DNA from: Pseudonocardiales bacterium
GTDB taxonomy: Bacteria; Actinomycetota; Actinomycetes; Mycobacteriales; Pseudonocardiaceae
DNA length: 64,000 nucleotides
Direction of reading: 5' to 3'
Assembly: GCA_023252195.1 (NCBI GenBank)
Contig: JAHEXI010000010.1
Location: forward strand, 1 to 64,000
Translations under genes and position numbers: made by a program
Shown: piece by piece, positions 16,711 to 24,951 of the stretch
How the letters are laid out: each line of letters opens with the position of its first letter
How positions within the stretch are numbered: position 1 is the first letter of the stretch
Notes under the pieces: model-generated
Seen by the model: the letters and a program-made list of their open reading frames with translations, nothing else
Databases searched by the model: none
What the model was told of the DNA's origin: nothing

Positions 16711-18349
16711 GCGGCGAGGGCGGCCAGCGAGTGCCGCCGTCGGGTTAGTCGCGATCGCTTTCGTGGCGTCGTGCAGTGGGGCGGGAGCACCAGGCGGTCC
16801 AGCCAGTCCGCACACGCCACCGCAACCGGCGCCGCAAGTGCAACCCAACCCGGATCACGTCAAGAAGCTCACCGCAGTCCTCGATAACATGACCAAGAAG
16901 TATGCGCAGTACGCCGAATCGTCCCCGGGTCCGCAGGACATCGTCGACTACAATATCGGCGACTTGTGGAAAAAGGGCATCGACGGCACCGGAACGACCA
17001 TCGCGCTGGTCGAAGGCTGGGACGATCCGCAAATCAACGATGTCATCAAGAAGTTCGACCAGGAATATGGTCTACCTGATCCGGAGATCCAGACCATTTA
17101 TCCTTCCGGTAACGGTCACCTGCCCGCTCAGTGCCCGCCTGGAATGGTCGCGCTGGGCAGCTACGGTTCGTGTGAGGCGTGGCACAGCGAGCTTGAGCTC
17201 GACGTGGAAGCGGCCCATCTGATCGCGCCGTATGCGAAGATTCTGATCACCGCCACTCCGGCGGACAGCGAGATCACCGATGACGCAGCGAGCCAGGTCG
17301 CGCCCCCGGAGATGATGCAGGCACTGGAGTACATCGGTAAGAATCACCTGGCCGACGCCATCTCGATCAGCGACGGAACGGGTGAAAGCACCTACAGCTA
17401 CGGCAAGGCGGAAATCACCGCACAGGACCCAGGTCTGCTGTCCGCGGCGGCCGCGGGCATCCCGGTGGCGGAAGCGACCGGCGACTGTGGCGTGGTCCAG
17501 AACCTCGCGGTAGCCAACGCGCAGTGCGGCAACACCACGCAAACGCCGGATACCGGGGCATGGAATGACTCTCCCTGGGTCACCGCGGTCGGCGGCAGCG
17601 TTCCCAATCTCGACACCACAGGACGGCGACTCGGGCCCGACCCGTTGTGGGATCGCGGCAAGTTCTCCGAGGGCGCCGGCTATTCAGCGGTGTACCCGCG
17701 ACCGGCCTACCAGGACCGGGTCGGTTCGCTGACCCGGTCGGTTCCCGACATCACCATGGACGCCCAGAGTGGGACGTCGGAGGCAGCGCCGCTGTTCGCC
17801 GGGGTGCTCGCGCTGGCCGCGCAGCTGAACCATGGCAGCGTCGGTCCCATCAACAAGGTGCTCTATGACGTAGTGGGCTCGCGCGGAGCAGCCGTCGGAA
17901 TAGCCGACGTCGTATCCGGGAACAACTCGGTGCCCGCAGGAACGGGGTCCATTCCCGGGTTCACCGCCGGTACCGGATTCGATGTGGCCAGCGGGTGGGG
18001 AACGATCGACGCGAGCAGGTTCGTCCCGGAGCTCGTCACGGCAGTGCGCGCGCATAACGGGGCTGACTCCCAACAACGCGAGGCGGCCGACGCATTGGCG
18101 CGGTTGCAACACAGCATCGTGCTTACCGCTAACGGTGGTTCGACGTACGTGTTGGCGGCGGGCTTCCTGCCCCGACATCCCGTCGAGCTGGAAATCGACG
18201 GCAACCACGTTGCCACCCTTACGGCCAACACCCTGGGATCAGTCTCTTACGCCGTCGATCCGGCGCTGGCGAAACTGCCCCGGGGCGGCCACACGCTCAC
18301 CCTGAAGAGCATGTTGTTGACCGCGACGGAGAACTTCCCGTCGGGCTGA
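16703..18349 (+). CDS. Sedolisin (S53) protease, lipoprotein
   Basis: GTG at 16703 gives a signal peptide with basic start (ITRRGRPA), a hydrophobic core and lipobox VASC, so the protein is probably lipid-anchored outside the membrane. Catalytic residues of serine-carboxyl peptidases are visible: Glu163 and Asp167 in SELELDVEA, oxyanion Asp261 in ATGDCG and nucleophile Ser359 in GTSEAAPLFAG; the calcium-site region GFDVASGWGTID follows. No large N-terminal activation domain is seen, unlike the second S53 gene at 36060. About 100 C-terminal residues form an Ig-like extension (LAAGFLPRHPVELEIDG). The 3' end overlaps the convergent transporter gene by 53 bases. Confidence 0.82.
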   Translation: MITRRGRPASAAVGLVAIAFVASCSGAGAPGGPASPHTPPQPAPQVQPNPDHVKKLTAVLDNMTKKYAQYAESSPGPQDIVDYNIGDLWKKGIDGTGTTIALVEGWDDPQINDVIKKFDQEYGLPDPEIQTIYPSGNGHLPAQCPPGMVALGSYGSCEAWHSELELDVEAAHLIAPYAKILITATPADSEITDDAASQVAPPEMMQALEYIGKNHLADAISISDGTGESTYSYGKAEITAQDPGLLSAAAAGIPVAEATGDCGVVQNLAVANAQCGNTTQTPDTGAWNDSPWVTAVGGSVPNLDTTGRRLGPDPLWDRGKFSEGAGYSAVYPRPAYQDRVGSLTRSVPDITMDAQSGTSEAAPLFAGVLALAAQLNHGSVGPINKVLYDVVGSRGAAVGIADVVSGNNSVPAGTGSIPGFTAGTGFDVASGWGTIDASRFVPELVTAVRAHNGADSQQREAADALARLQHSIVLTANGGSTYVLAAGFLPRHPVELEIDGNHVATLTANTLGSVSYAVDPALAKLPRGGHTLTLKSMLLTATENFPSG

Positions 18350-19349
18350 TCCGTCGTAGGGCACACCGCAGCCCGCCGGCGGCGACGAGTGCCCAGACCG
18401 TGCAGGCGATCCAGAAGAACACCAGCGAGACGGTCCGCAGCGACCGGAGGTGTAACTCGGTGGCGGTGGCCGCGCAGGTCGTGGCGTACATCCCGAGCGG
18501 GAAGACCGCCGCCCACCACGCACTCTGATAACGCAACGAGCCCGCTACCTGGTCGGCGCGCCACAGTTGCGCGTAGAGCAGAACGGGTATCCAAAGACTG
18601 GCGAGTGCCCACGCCCCGTGCGTCACCGGTCCGGTCCAGTCCGCAAGGCCGGTCGGTGCGCGCAGCGTGCGCGCCGCGGTGAGGATGTGGTCACCGGCCA
18701 GCGCCGTGATGGCGAGCGCGCCCATCAAGATCCAACTGTCCGGCGTCACTTCGTCAGGACGCAACGGGTTTGCGACTACCCGCCAGATGATCAGCCCGGT
18801 CACGGCCAGGCAGAGGACCATCCCCACGATCCACGCCACGGTGGCGATGGCGACGAGCGCGGCGGAGTGCAGGTGGATGGCAAGGTCTGCCGCGGTGATC
18901 GCGAGACCGGCGGTCGCCACGCTCGGCAGCAGCCACGCGCCGCGCGCCTGCTCGCGTAGCTCAACGCCGGACCTCGAACCGGCAGCGACCACGGCCAGCG
19001 GCACGAGCACCAGCCAAGCCACCAATGCCAGCCCGCCAAGCAGCCACACCACGGCAAGGTGATCATTGAACCGTGCGCCGAGTACCGCGCAGGCCGCGAC
19101 GAAGGCGAACATCCGCAGCGTGACGCCGGGGTCGCGGACCAGCTCCATGATCCGCGGGGGGCGGGTCGCCACCAGCCTGAGCAAGACCACCGCCAGCGCG
19201 CCGAATGCGACTACGGCCAGGACGCTCAGCGCGATACCGAGCCGCCAGTAGCCGTGGTCGTACCCGGCGACGGCCACGATCCCCGTCGCCATCACCACCG
19301 CGAACGCGTCAGGCGGAAGATTCCACCCCGCGAACGACACACCGGCCAC
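18297..19349 (-). CDS. SLAC1/TehA-type transporter
   Basis: The 350-residue protein has about ten hydrophobic segments and fits the tellurite-resistance/dicarboxylate transporter (TDT) family. Early PPDAFAVVMATGIVAVAG holds the typical ATG-x-V signature, and late SAWWAAVFPLGMYATTC matches the conserved W-W-x-x-x-F-P-x-G segment. It probably moves anions or C4-dicarboxylates. The last 15 or so residues (TGSSPSRSTTCSSG) lie in the overlap with the S53 gene and may be a recent extension. Confidence 0.8.
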   Translation of the reverse strand: MAGVSFAGWNLPPDAFAVVMATGIVAVAGYDHGYWRLGIALSVLAVVAFGALAVVLLRLVATRPPRIMELVRDPGVTLRMFAFVAACAVLGARFNDHLAVVWLLGGLALVAWLVLVPLAVVAAGSRSGVELREQARGAWLLPSVATAGLAITAADLAIHLHSAALVAIATVAWIVGMVLCLAVTGLIIWRVVANPLRPDEVTPDSWILMGALAITALAGDHILTAARTLRAPTGLADWTGPVTHGAWALASLWIPVLLYAQLWRADQVAGSLRYQSAWWAAVFPLGMYATTCAATATELHLRSLRTVSLVFFWIACTVWALVAAGGLRCALRRISPTGSSPSRSTTCSSG

Positions 19350-19612
19350 CCGTTAATCCTGCCCCGTGGAGTCCCGGACCGCCGCTCGGCAGCACCCCGG
19401 GCGCATCGCCAGTGGTCCGTCGATCATCAACTTCGGTGAATTGTTGGTGTCGGATGCGGTTGGATCACCGTTCCTGGCGACCGCCCATGCGACCGCTCGG
19501 TGTCGCGTCGTAGCTGACCCTTTTCGACCGCTCGCCGCATCGCTGAGATTCTTTTGTCGGTGGCTCAGGTGAACCCCCCGTGATTGTCGGGGGTAGGTGC
19601 GACAATGGTGCC

Positions 19613-20790
19613 GTGATAGAGACGCAGTTGGACCCGAGGCAGGCGATGGCCGCTTGTCTCGACCAGTGGCGTCGGGTAATCGTTGAGTGCGATGACGCGG
19701 GGTTGCCGGATCAGGTCCGCCATATCGAGTCGGTGTCGCGGATGGTGTATTCGGTGATGCTCGATGCGGTCGCGGAACTGGAGTCCCGCGATATCGCAGT
19801 CACCACCGGGTTCCGCAACACCAAACAACTCCTAGCCGGAATGTTGAACCTCTCACCAACTGAGGCTGGCACCCGGGTCGCGCACGCCACCCAACTCGCC
19901 CCGCGCCGTGCGCTGACCGGTGAGAGCCTGCCGGCGTTGTTGGCGAACACCGCCGCGGCGTTGGCCGCCGGGCAGATCGGTCCGGCGCAGGTCCGGGTGA
20001 TCACCGAGACGATGAGTGCGATTCCCGCCGACGTGAGCGCCACCGACCGCGACGCCGCGGAGGCGGAACTGGCTCGCCATGCCCGGTCGTTCAATTCCAC
20101 CTCGCTGCACCGCATCGGCCAGCACATCCTGGCCCACCTCGACCCCGACGGCCCCGAACCCCGCGACCAGCCACAACCCGCCCCCGCTGCGGGGGAGCTG
20201 CGGTTGTGGGACCGCCGCGACGGACGCCTGGGCCTGGAGGGATACCTCGAACCCGAACACCGCGCCGCGTTCCGCTCACTGATCGACCAACTCGCCGCAC
20301 CCCAACCCACCACCGACGCCATCCCCGACGAGCGCACCACGCCGCAACGCAACGCCGACGCCCTGCTGGAGATCTGCGGGCTGGCCCGCGCCGCCAACAC
20401 TGCCCCACCACCGCCGGAGAACCCCCGCATCTGACCGTCACCATCGACTGGAACGCCCTACGCACCAGCCTTGGAGTCGCGACCCTGGACTACGGGACGC
20501 ACATCAGCGCTTCGGAGGCCCGACGGTGGGCGTGTGACGCGAAAATCATCCTCGTCATCTTGGGTGGGAAATCCGAACCCCTCGACGTCGGCCGGGCCAT
20601 GCGCACCGTCCCACTATCCATCCGCAGAGCGCTCGTCGCCCGAGACCGCGGATGCGCTTTTCCCGGCTGCGATCGGCCACCGGGAATGTGTCAGGCGCAC
20701 CATAGGCGGCACTGGATTGACAATGGCGAAACCAGTGTCGAACTGCGTCCTGCTCTGCGAAACGCACCACCGGCACGTGCAGCGCCCCGC
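19613..20790 (+). pseudogene. 13E12/DUF222 HNH protein, frameshifted and truncated
   Basis: GTG at 19613 opens a DUF222 domain (LDAVAELESRDIAVTTGFRN, LNLSPTEAGTRVAHA). The first frame ends at 20434. From near 20400 the next frame continues the same protein (LTVTIDWNALRTSLG, SEPLDVGRAMRTVPLSIRRA) into the HNH zinc region CAFPGCDRPPGMCQAHHRRHW. A second shift near 20725 moves NCVLLCETHHRHVQ to a third frame. Homology stops near 20790, where minus-strand GNAT sequence begins. At least two shifts plus a lost C-terminus make it a clear pseudogene. Intact members are actinobacterial repeat-family proteins of unclear role with a nuclease-like fold. Confidence 0.8.
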
Positions 20791-21050
20791 TTCACGGGCA
20801 GCGTGGAGACGTCGTCGACATACAGACAGTTGCCCCACGCCAGAGCGCTTACCTCGCGCAACCCGGCGACGGCCACCGCCCGGACCTCGTCGTCCAGGAA
20901 GACCCCGACGAGTCGGTAGCCGACCGGCCGCAGATGCGTGTCGATGACGTCGACGAGTTCCGCGGGGGTGCCCCACCGCGGCCGCAGCACCAGCATTGCC
21001 TCAGCGGCGAGTTCGGTGGAGCCGTCGAGGATCTCCCGCACGTCGATCAC
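20791..21050 (-). pseudogene. GNAT-type N-acetyltransferase, N-terminal half only
   Basis: From GTG at 21050 the frame reads VIDVREILDG, then VGYRLVGVFLDDEVRAVAVA and NCLYVDDVSTLPVKRG. This is the first half of a GNAT domain up to the strand before the acetyl-CoA loop, where relatives continue with an RGxGxG/A pattern. Here the sequence breaks and meets the DUF222 remnant of the opposite strand. The acetyl-CoA site is gone, so it is not functional. Confidence 0.65.
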
Positions 21051-21375
21051 CGACCGAATCGTAGCCAGGACACTGCCTCGCCCAGCGCGTCGGCGGGTGT
21101 GGCTGTGACCTTGCCCGTTTGATGGCGTGGAATCTGCGCTGCACTCATCCATAACCCCAAAAAACAACAACGCAACATGTCAATCGATGCGCCGAACAAA
21201 TACCACCTACAGAATGGGCGGCATCAACCGTGTCGTCTTCCCGGAGGAGTGGGCAGTGACGAGAAACATGCGGGTGCCCGGCGGTGCGCTGGCATCGCAG
21301 CGGTTCACGTAACGCTTCTACGGTCCCCGTCGATTCTATGTCGACGTTCACGGTGCTAGCGAGGGGGAGCTTGAG
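21051..21375. other. Intergenic, AT-richer, no recognised gene
   Basis: This stretch upstream of the sugar transferase is less GC-rich than its surroundings (for example CCCCAAAAAACAACAACGC near 21155). No gene or hairpin is supported. It may hold the transferase promoter. Confidence 0.4.
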
Positions 21376-22068
21376 TTGTTGAACCGAAAGCCTGATGCGT
21401 TTCACTTGACCAGCCCGCACGCGATCTCGCCGGTCAGGCCGACCCCGACGCGGGGGTTGGCGCTGGGTCGCGCCCTGGACTTGACCGTGGCGGTCTTGGC
21501 GTTGACCGTGCTCGCGGTGCCGATGGTGATCATCGGCCTGGTGATCCGGCTGACCAGCAAGGGTCCCGCGCTGTTCGCACAGCAGCGGATCGGCTACCGC
21601 GGCCAGCCCTTCACTATGTACAAGTTCCGCACCATGCGCACCGCCGTCGGGGACGAGCCGCTGCGCGAGCTGATCGCCGCCGAGCTCCGCGGCGAGGACA
21701 CCGCGGTCAACGGCAGCTACAAGCTCGACGGCGACTCCCGGGTCACTGCGATCGGGGCGTTCCTCCGCAAATCCAGCCTCGACGAGCTGCCTCAGTTGCT
21801 CAATGTGCTGCTCGCCGATATGTCCCTGGTCGGTCCCCGGCCGTGCCTGGAGTGGGAAGCTCGAATGTTCCCCGCACAGTTCCAGCCGCGGTTCTCCGTA
21901 CGCCCCGGGATCACGGGACTGTGGCAGGTCAGCGGCCGCTCCACGGTCAGCACCCTAGAGATGCTGCGCCTGGACCTGACCTACGTGCGCACCCGCGACC
22001 CGGTGGGCGACCTGGCCATCCTGCTGCGCACCGTGCCGTCCATGCTGCGGGACCATAGCGCCCGCTGA
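21376..22068 (+). CDS. Bacterial sugar transferase (monotopic phosphoglycosyl transferase)
   Basis: The enzyme transfers a sugar phosphate from a nucleotide sugar to polyprenyl phosphate, the first step of exopolysaccharide or glycan assembly. TTG at 21376 is preceded by GGGGGAG. The N-terminal hydrophobic segment (LDLTVAVLALTVLAVPMVII) is the re-entrant membrane anchor. The catalytic Asp-Glu dyad lies in FLRKSSLDELPQLLNVL, followed by LVGPRP and RPGITGLWQVSGRS. At 230 residues it is the minimal catalytic form of the PF02397 family. No polysaccharide gene cluster surrounds it. Confidence 0.88.
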   Translation: MLNRKPDAFHLTSPHAISPVRPTPTRGLALGRALDLTVAVLALTVLAVPMVIIGLVIRLTSKGPALFAQQRIGYRGQPFTMYKFRTMRTAVGDEPLRELIAAELRGEDTAVNGSYKLDGDSRVTAIGAFLRKSSLDELPQLLNVLLADMSLVGPRPCLEWEARMFPAQFQPRFSVRPGITGLWQVSGRSTVSTLEMLRLDLTYVRTRDPVGDLAILLRTVPSMLRDHSAR

Positions 22069-22207
22069 CCTAGCCATACGTCGCCCGCGGCGGCCGAGTG
22101 GACCGCGTCGCAAACCGATGGCGAAAGGCTGGCGACCGTGGAAAACTCACCTCGGGTGCACCCGTTAGCCAAGGGACCACCTGGGTCGTCCCTCGGAGGG
22201 TAGCGAT

Positions 22208-22963
22208 ATGCGACGACGGGCTGTAGGCCACCGGTTTGTCGCTGCCGTCGCCGCTCTAGCTGTCTCGGGAGTCATGCTCACCGCCTGCGGGCAGAGCACG
22301 ACCACGAACTCCGGCAATCTCTCCCTCGCCACCGACTCACCGGCGGGCCCCATCATGTGGCCGACCCCTATGGAGCCCATGGGGACCGGCATGCAGATGG
22401 TCACCCCCACCTGCACGACCCAGCCGACGGCGGCCCAACAGCACGCGGCGGTGACGTTCGTCAACTCCACGGTGGCCGCCGCGCAGCGCTACCAGAGCCT
22501 GGGGGCGGCCAAAGCCGACGGCTACGTACCCATTACCCCGACCGGCCTGGCTGTGGTCCACTACATCCGGGCCGCCTACGTCAATGACAGCCACACCCTC
22601 GATCCGGGCACCATCGAGTCGCTTGTCTACGCCAACACGTCTCACGGGGCCGTCCTGGTGGCTGCGATGTATACCCTGGCGGGGAACCAGGTCGGCCAGA
22701 TGCCCCCCATGCCTGGCGGATGCCTCACCCAGTGGCACGCCCACACCAATCTGTGCTTCTCCGACGCTACTGCCGAGGTGGTGGGAAGCACCCGGCGAGG
22801 ACCGTGTCGGCCGGGCTCCACCAACCGGGTTACCCAACCGATGATCCACGTGTGGCTGGTTCCAGTACCGGGTGGGCCGCTCACCGTCGACGACTCCGAC
22901 ACCCAGGTGGTCCGGGCTGCCGAGCAGGTGTCGCCGCCCGTCCCCCGCAACACCATGGCCTGA
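22208..22963 (+). CDS. Secreted lipoprotein, unknown role
   Basis: ATG at 22208 follows GGAGGG. A signal peptide with lipobox LTAC (Cys about residue 23) is clear. The mature 229 residues contain a Met/Pro-rich stretch (MWPTPMEPMGTGMQMV), a central all-helical region and two conserved-looking segments, CLTQWHAHTNLCF and MIHVWLVPVPGGP. Paired His, Met and Cys suggest metal binding (inference). I recall similar unnamed proteins in actinobacteria but cannot name a family. The 140-base leader shows several GC-rich dyads. Confidence 0.7.
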   Translation: MRRRAVGHRFVAAVAALAVSGVMLTACGQSTTTNSGNLSLATDSPAGPIMWPTPMEPMGTGMQMVTPTCTTQPTAAQQHAAVTFVNSTVAAAQRYQSLGAAKADGYVPITPTGLAVVHYIRAAYVNDSHTLDPGTIESLVYANTSHGAVLVAAMYTLAGNQVGQMPPMPGGCLTQWHAHTNLCFSDATAEVVGSTRRGPCRPGSTNRVTQPMIHVWLVPVPGGPLTVDDSDTQVVRAAEQVSPPVPRNTMA

Positions 22964-23018
22964 TCATGAGCGGTCGCCCTGGGAGTTGGCGCGCTAAAGC
23001 CTGAAGTGACTAGAGGTG

Positions 23019-23672
23019 TCACGCCCGCTCGGTCAGTGCGGTGGTGACGGCGTCGCGGACGGCGGCGTCGGCGGGAAGTGGTGTGCCGGTCTGCTCGGCG
23101 AGCTCGCGTAGCGAGGTCATCGTGACGTCAGGCAGGCCGCAGACGGTGAACTGTTCGAAGGCGTGCAGGTCGGGGTCGATGTTCAGGGCGAAGCCGTGGC
23201 TGGTGATTCCGCCCCGGATGCGCATGCCGATGGAGGCGACCTTGCGGTGATCGGGGGTCCAGACGCCGACGAGGCTGGACGCCCCCGGGGGGGTGGGACG
23301 CCGTTGGGTGCTGAAACCGAGCAGCCGCAGCGCACGGACGAGGCCGTCTTCGAGCCAGCGCACGACATCGGCCGCGCCTTGATCGCGGATGTCCATGATC
23401 AGATATCCCACGAGTTGGCCGGGGCCGTGGTAGGTCGCATATCCTCCGCGGTCCACCGCGACCAGCGGTATCTCATGGTGGCCGCGGCGTAAGTCGGCGG
23501 GATCGGTGCGCTGCCCGTAGGTGATGACCGGGGGATGGCTGAGCAGGAACAGGCGATCGCCGGCTGTCCCCGCGCGCCGCTCGGCGGCCCAGCCGGTCAT
23601 CGCATCGATCGCGTCGAGGTAGCCGATCTCACCGAGATCGACGCGCTGCAGCGTCCGCTCGGCCGTGGCCAT
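23019..23672 (-). CDS. lipB: Octanoyl-[ACP]:protein N-octanoyltransferase
   Basis: LipB moves octanoate from acyl carrier protein to lipoyl domains, the first step of lipoate assembly. Diagnostic motifs are HPPVITYG, RGGYATYHGPGQLVGY and KVASIGMRIRGGITSHGFAL, with the catalytic Lys in KVAS and the Cys in FTVCGLPD. The 217-residue length is standard. ATG at 23672 follows GGAGGCAGGT. The usual partner lipA is not next to it here. Confidence 0.95.
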   Translation of the reverse strand: MATAERTLQRVDLGEIGYLDAIDAMTGWAAERRAGTAGDRLFLLSHPPVITYGQRTDPADLRRGHHEIPLVAVDRGGYATYHGPGQLVGYLIMDIRDQGAADVVRWLEDGLVRALRLLGFSTQRRPTPPGASSLVGVWTPDHRKVASIGMRIRGGITSHGFALNIDPDLHAFEQFTVCGLPDVTMTSLRELAEQTGTPLPADAAVRDAVTTALTERA

Positions 23673-23827
23673 ACCTGCCTCCGTGTGCTTCCGCTTCCTT
23701 TAGTTCCAAGAGCAGCGTAGGCCGCCGAGGCCCGGCGCCGGTTCGTCGCCTCCGGCCCAAGGTCGTCACCCGTTTGGACAGTTGTACCGCAGGCGATCCC
23801 GCTCACCGGTTGACAGACGGTCCTAAA

Positions 23828-23846
23828 TTAGGTGAGGCTAGCTTAA
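23828..23846 (+). promoter_or_regulatory. DtxR/IdeR iron box
   Basis: TTAGGTGAGGCTAGCTTAA matches the 19-bp consensus TTAGGTTAGGCTAACCTAA at 16 positions. A -35-like TTGACA lies at 23810-23815, so the box covers the expected -10 region, where the iron-bound repressor would block transcription. It lies 58 bases before the substrate-binding protein start. Confidence 0.85.
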
Positions 23847-23904
23847 AACTTCATCCTTATGGGTGGCGCTACGCACGCCCCCGTCGAATGTGAGGAGCGT
23901 GCCG

Positions 23905-24951
23905 ATGGTGTCGATGATCCGCGCCCGGATGATGCAGCTGGCCTGGGTTGTCCCGGTCCTGGCCGGACTGCTCGTGGTTGCCGGGTGCGGTGGCGCACCG
24001 TCGACGCAGGACGCCACCGCGCAGACGATCACGGTGTACAGCGGCCAGCATGAGCAGACCGCGCAGATGTTGGTGGCCGGGTTCACCGCGGCGACCGGGA
24101 TCAAGGTGGCGCTGCGCTCGGGCGATGAGGCGGAACTGGCGAACCAGCTCCTGCAGGAAGGAGCCGCTTCCCCGGCGGATGTCTTCTACGCGGAGAACTC
24201 ACCTGCGCTGGAAGCGCTGCGCGAGAAGAACCTGCTGTCCCCGGTCGACGCCGCCACGCTGGCTGCGGTGCCCGCTGCCTATGACTCGCCGCAGGGCCGG
24301 TGGGTGGGTGTGTCGGCGCGCAGCGCGGCGTTGGTGTTCAGCACCACCGCGCTCAGCGAGGCGCAGCTGCCGGCCAGTGTGCTGGATATGGCCGGCCCGG
24401 CGTGGAAGGGCCGGTTCGGATACGCCCCGACCGAGACCGATTTCCAACCGGTGCTCACCGCCGTCGCCAAGCTCAAGGGCGCCGATGCCGAGAAGCAGTG
24501 GCTGGCGGATCTGAAGACCAACGCCAAGGTGTATCCGGACAACGAGACGCTCGTCGCAGCGGTCAACAGCGGGGAGATCGCCACCGGGCTGATTGACCAC
24601 TACTACTGGTACCGGCTGCAACGTGAACTCGGTCCGGCCAAGACCACCTCGGCGCTGCACTACTTCGGCCCAGGCGACCCGGGCAGCTTGGTCGACGTCT
24701 CCGGCGCCGCGGTGCTGGCGTCGAGCGAGCACGCCGCTGCGGCGCAGAAGTTCCTCGCCTACCTGGTGGGTAAGGATGCCCAGACCATCATCGGCATCTC
24801 CGACAGCTACGAGTACCCGCTCGGGTCCGGCGTCACCACCAGCCAGCCACTGCGCCCCTTCAACCAGCTACACCCGCCGGCACTGACCGTCGGGGATCTC
24901 GGCGACGGCCGGTCCAGCCTCGCGATGCTGCAGCAGGCCGGACTGCTGTGA
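23905..24951 (+). CDS. Fe3+ ABC transporter substrate-binding lipoprotein
   Basis: ATG at 23905 follows GAGGAG. The signal peptide ends in lipobox VAGC. The mature protein starts TITVYSGQHEQTAQMLVAGF, typical of the FbpA/FutA ferric-binding family, and carries the adjacent tyrosines (Y233, Y234 in DHYYWYR) that ligate Fe3+. It ends in a conserved NQLHPPALTVGDLGDG segment. It captures ferric iron outside the membrane and hands it to the permease encoded next, whose start overlaps this stop by four bases. The iron box upstream indicates repression by DtxR/IdeR when iron is plentiful. Confidence 0.92.
   Translation: MVSMIRARMMQLAWVVPVLAGLLVVAGCGGAPSTQDATAQTITVYSGQHEQTAQMLVAGFTAATGIKVALRSGDEAELANQLLQEGAASPADVFYAENSPALEALREKNLLSPVDAATLAAVPAAYDSPQGRWVGVSARSAALVFSTTALSEAQLPASVLDMAGPAWKGRFGYAPTETDFQPVLTAVAKLKGADAEKQWLADLKTNAKVYPDNETLVAAVNSGEIATGLIDHYYWYRLQRELGPAKTTSALHYFGPGDPGSLVDVSGAAVLASSEHAAAAQKFLAYLVGKDAQTIIGISDSYEYPLGSGVTTSQPLRPFNQLHPPALTVGDLGDGRSSLAMLQQAGLL

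Noticed and set aside
22069-22207. c-di-GMP, c-di-AMP or cobalamin riboswitch
   Set aside because: CGCAAACC and GAAA pieces recall c-di-GMP-I elements, but the conserved core and pairing do not fit any class I know.
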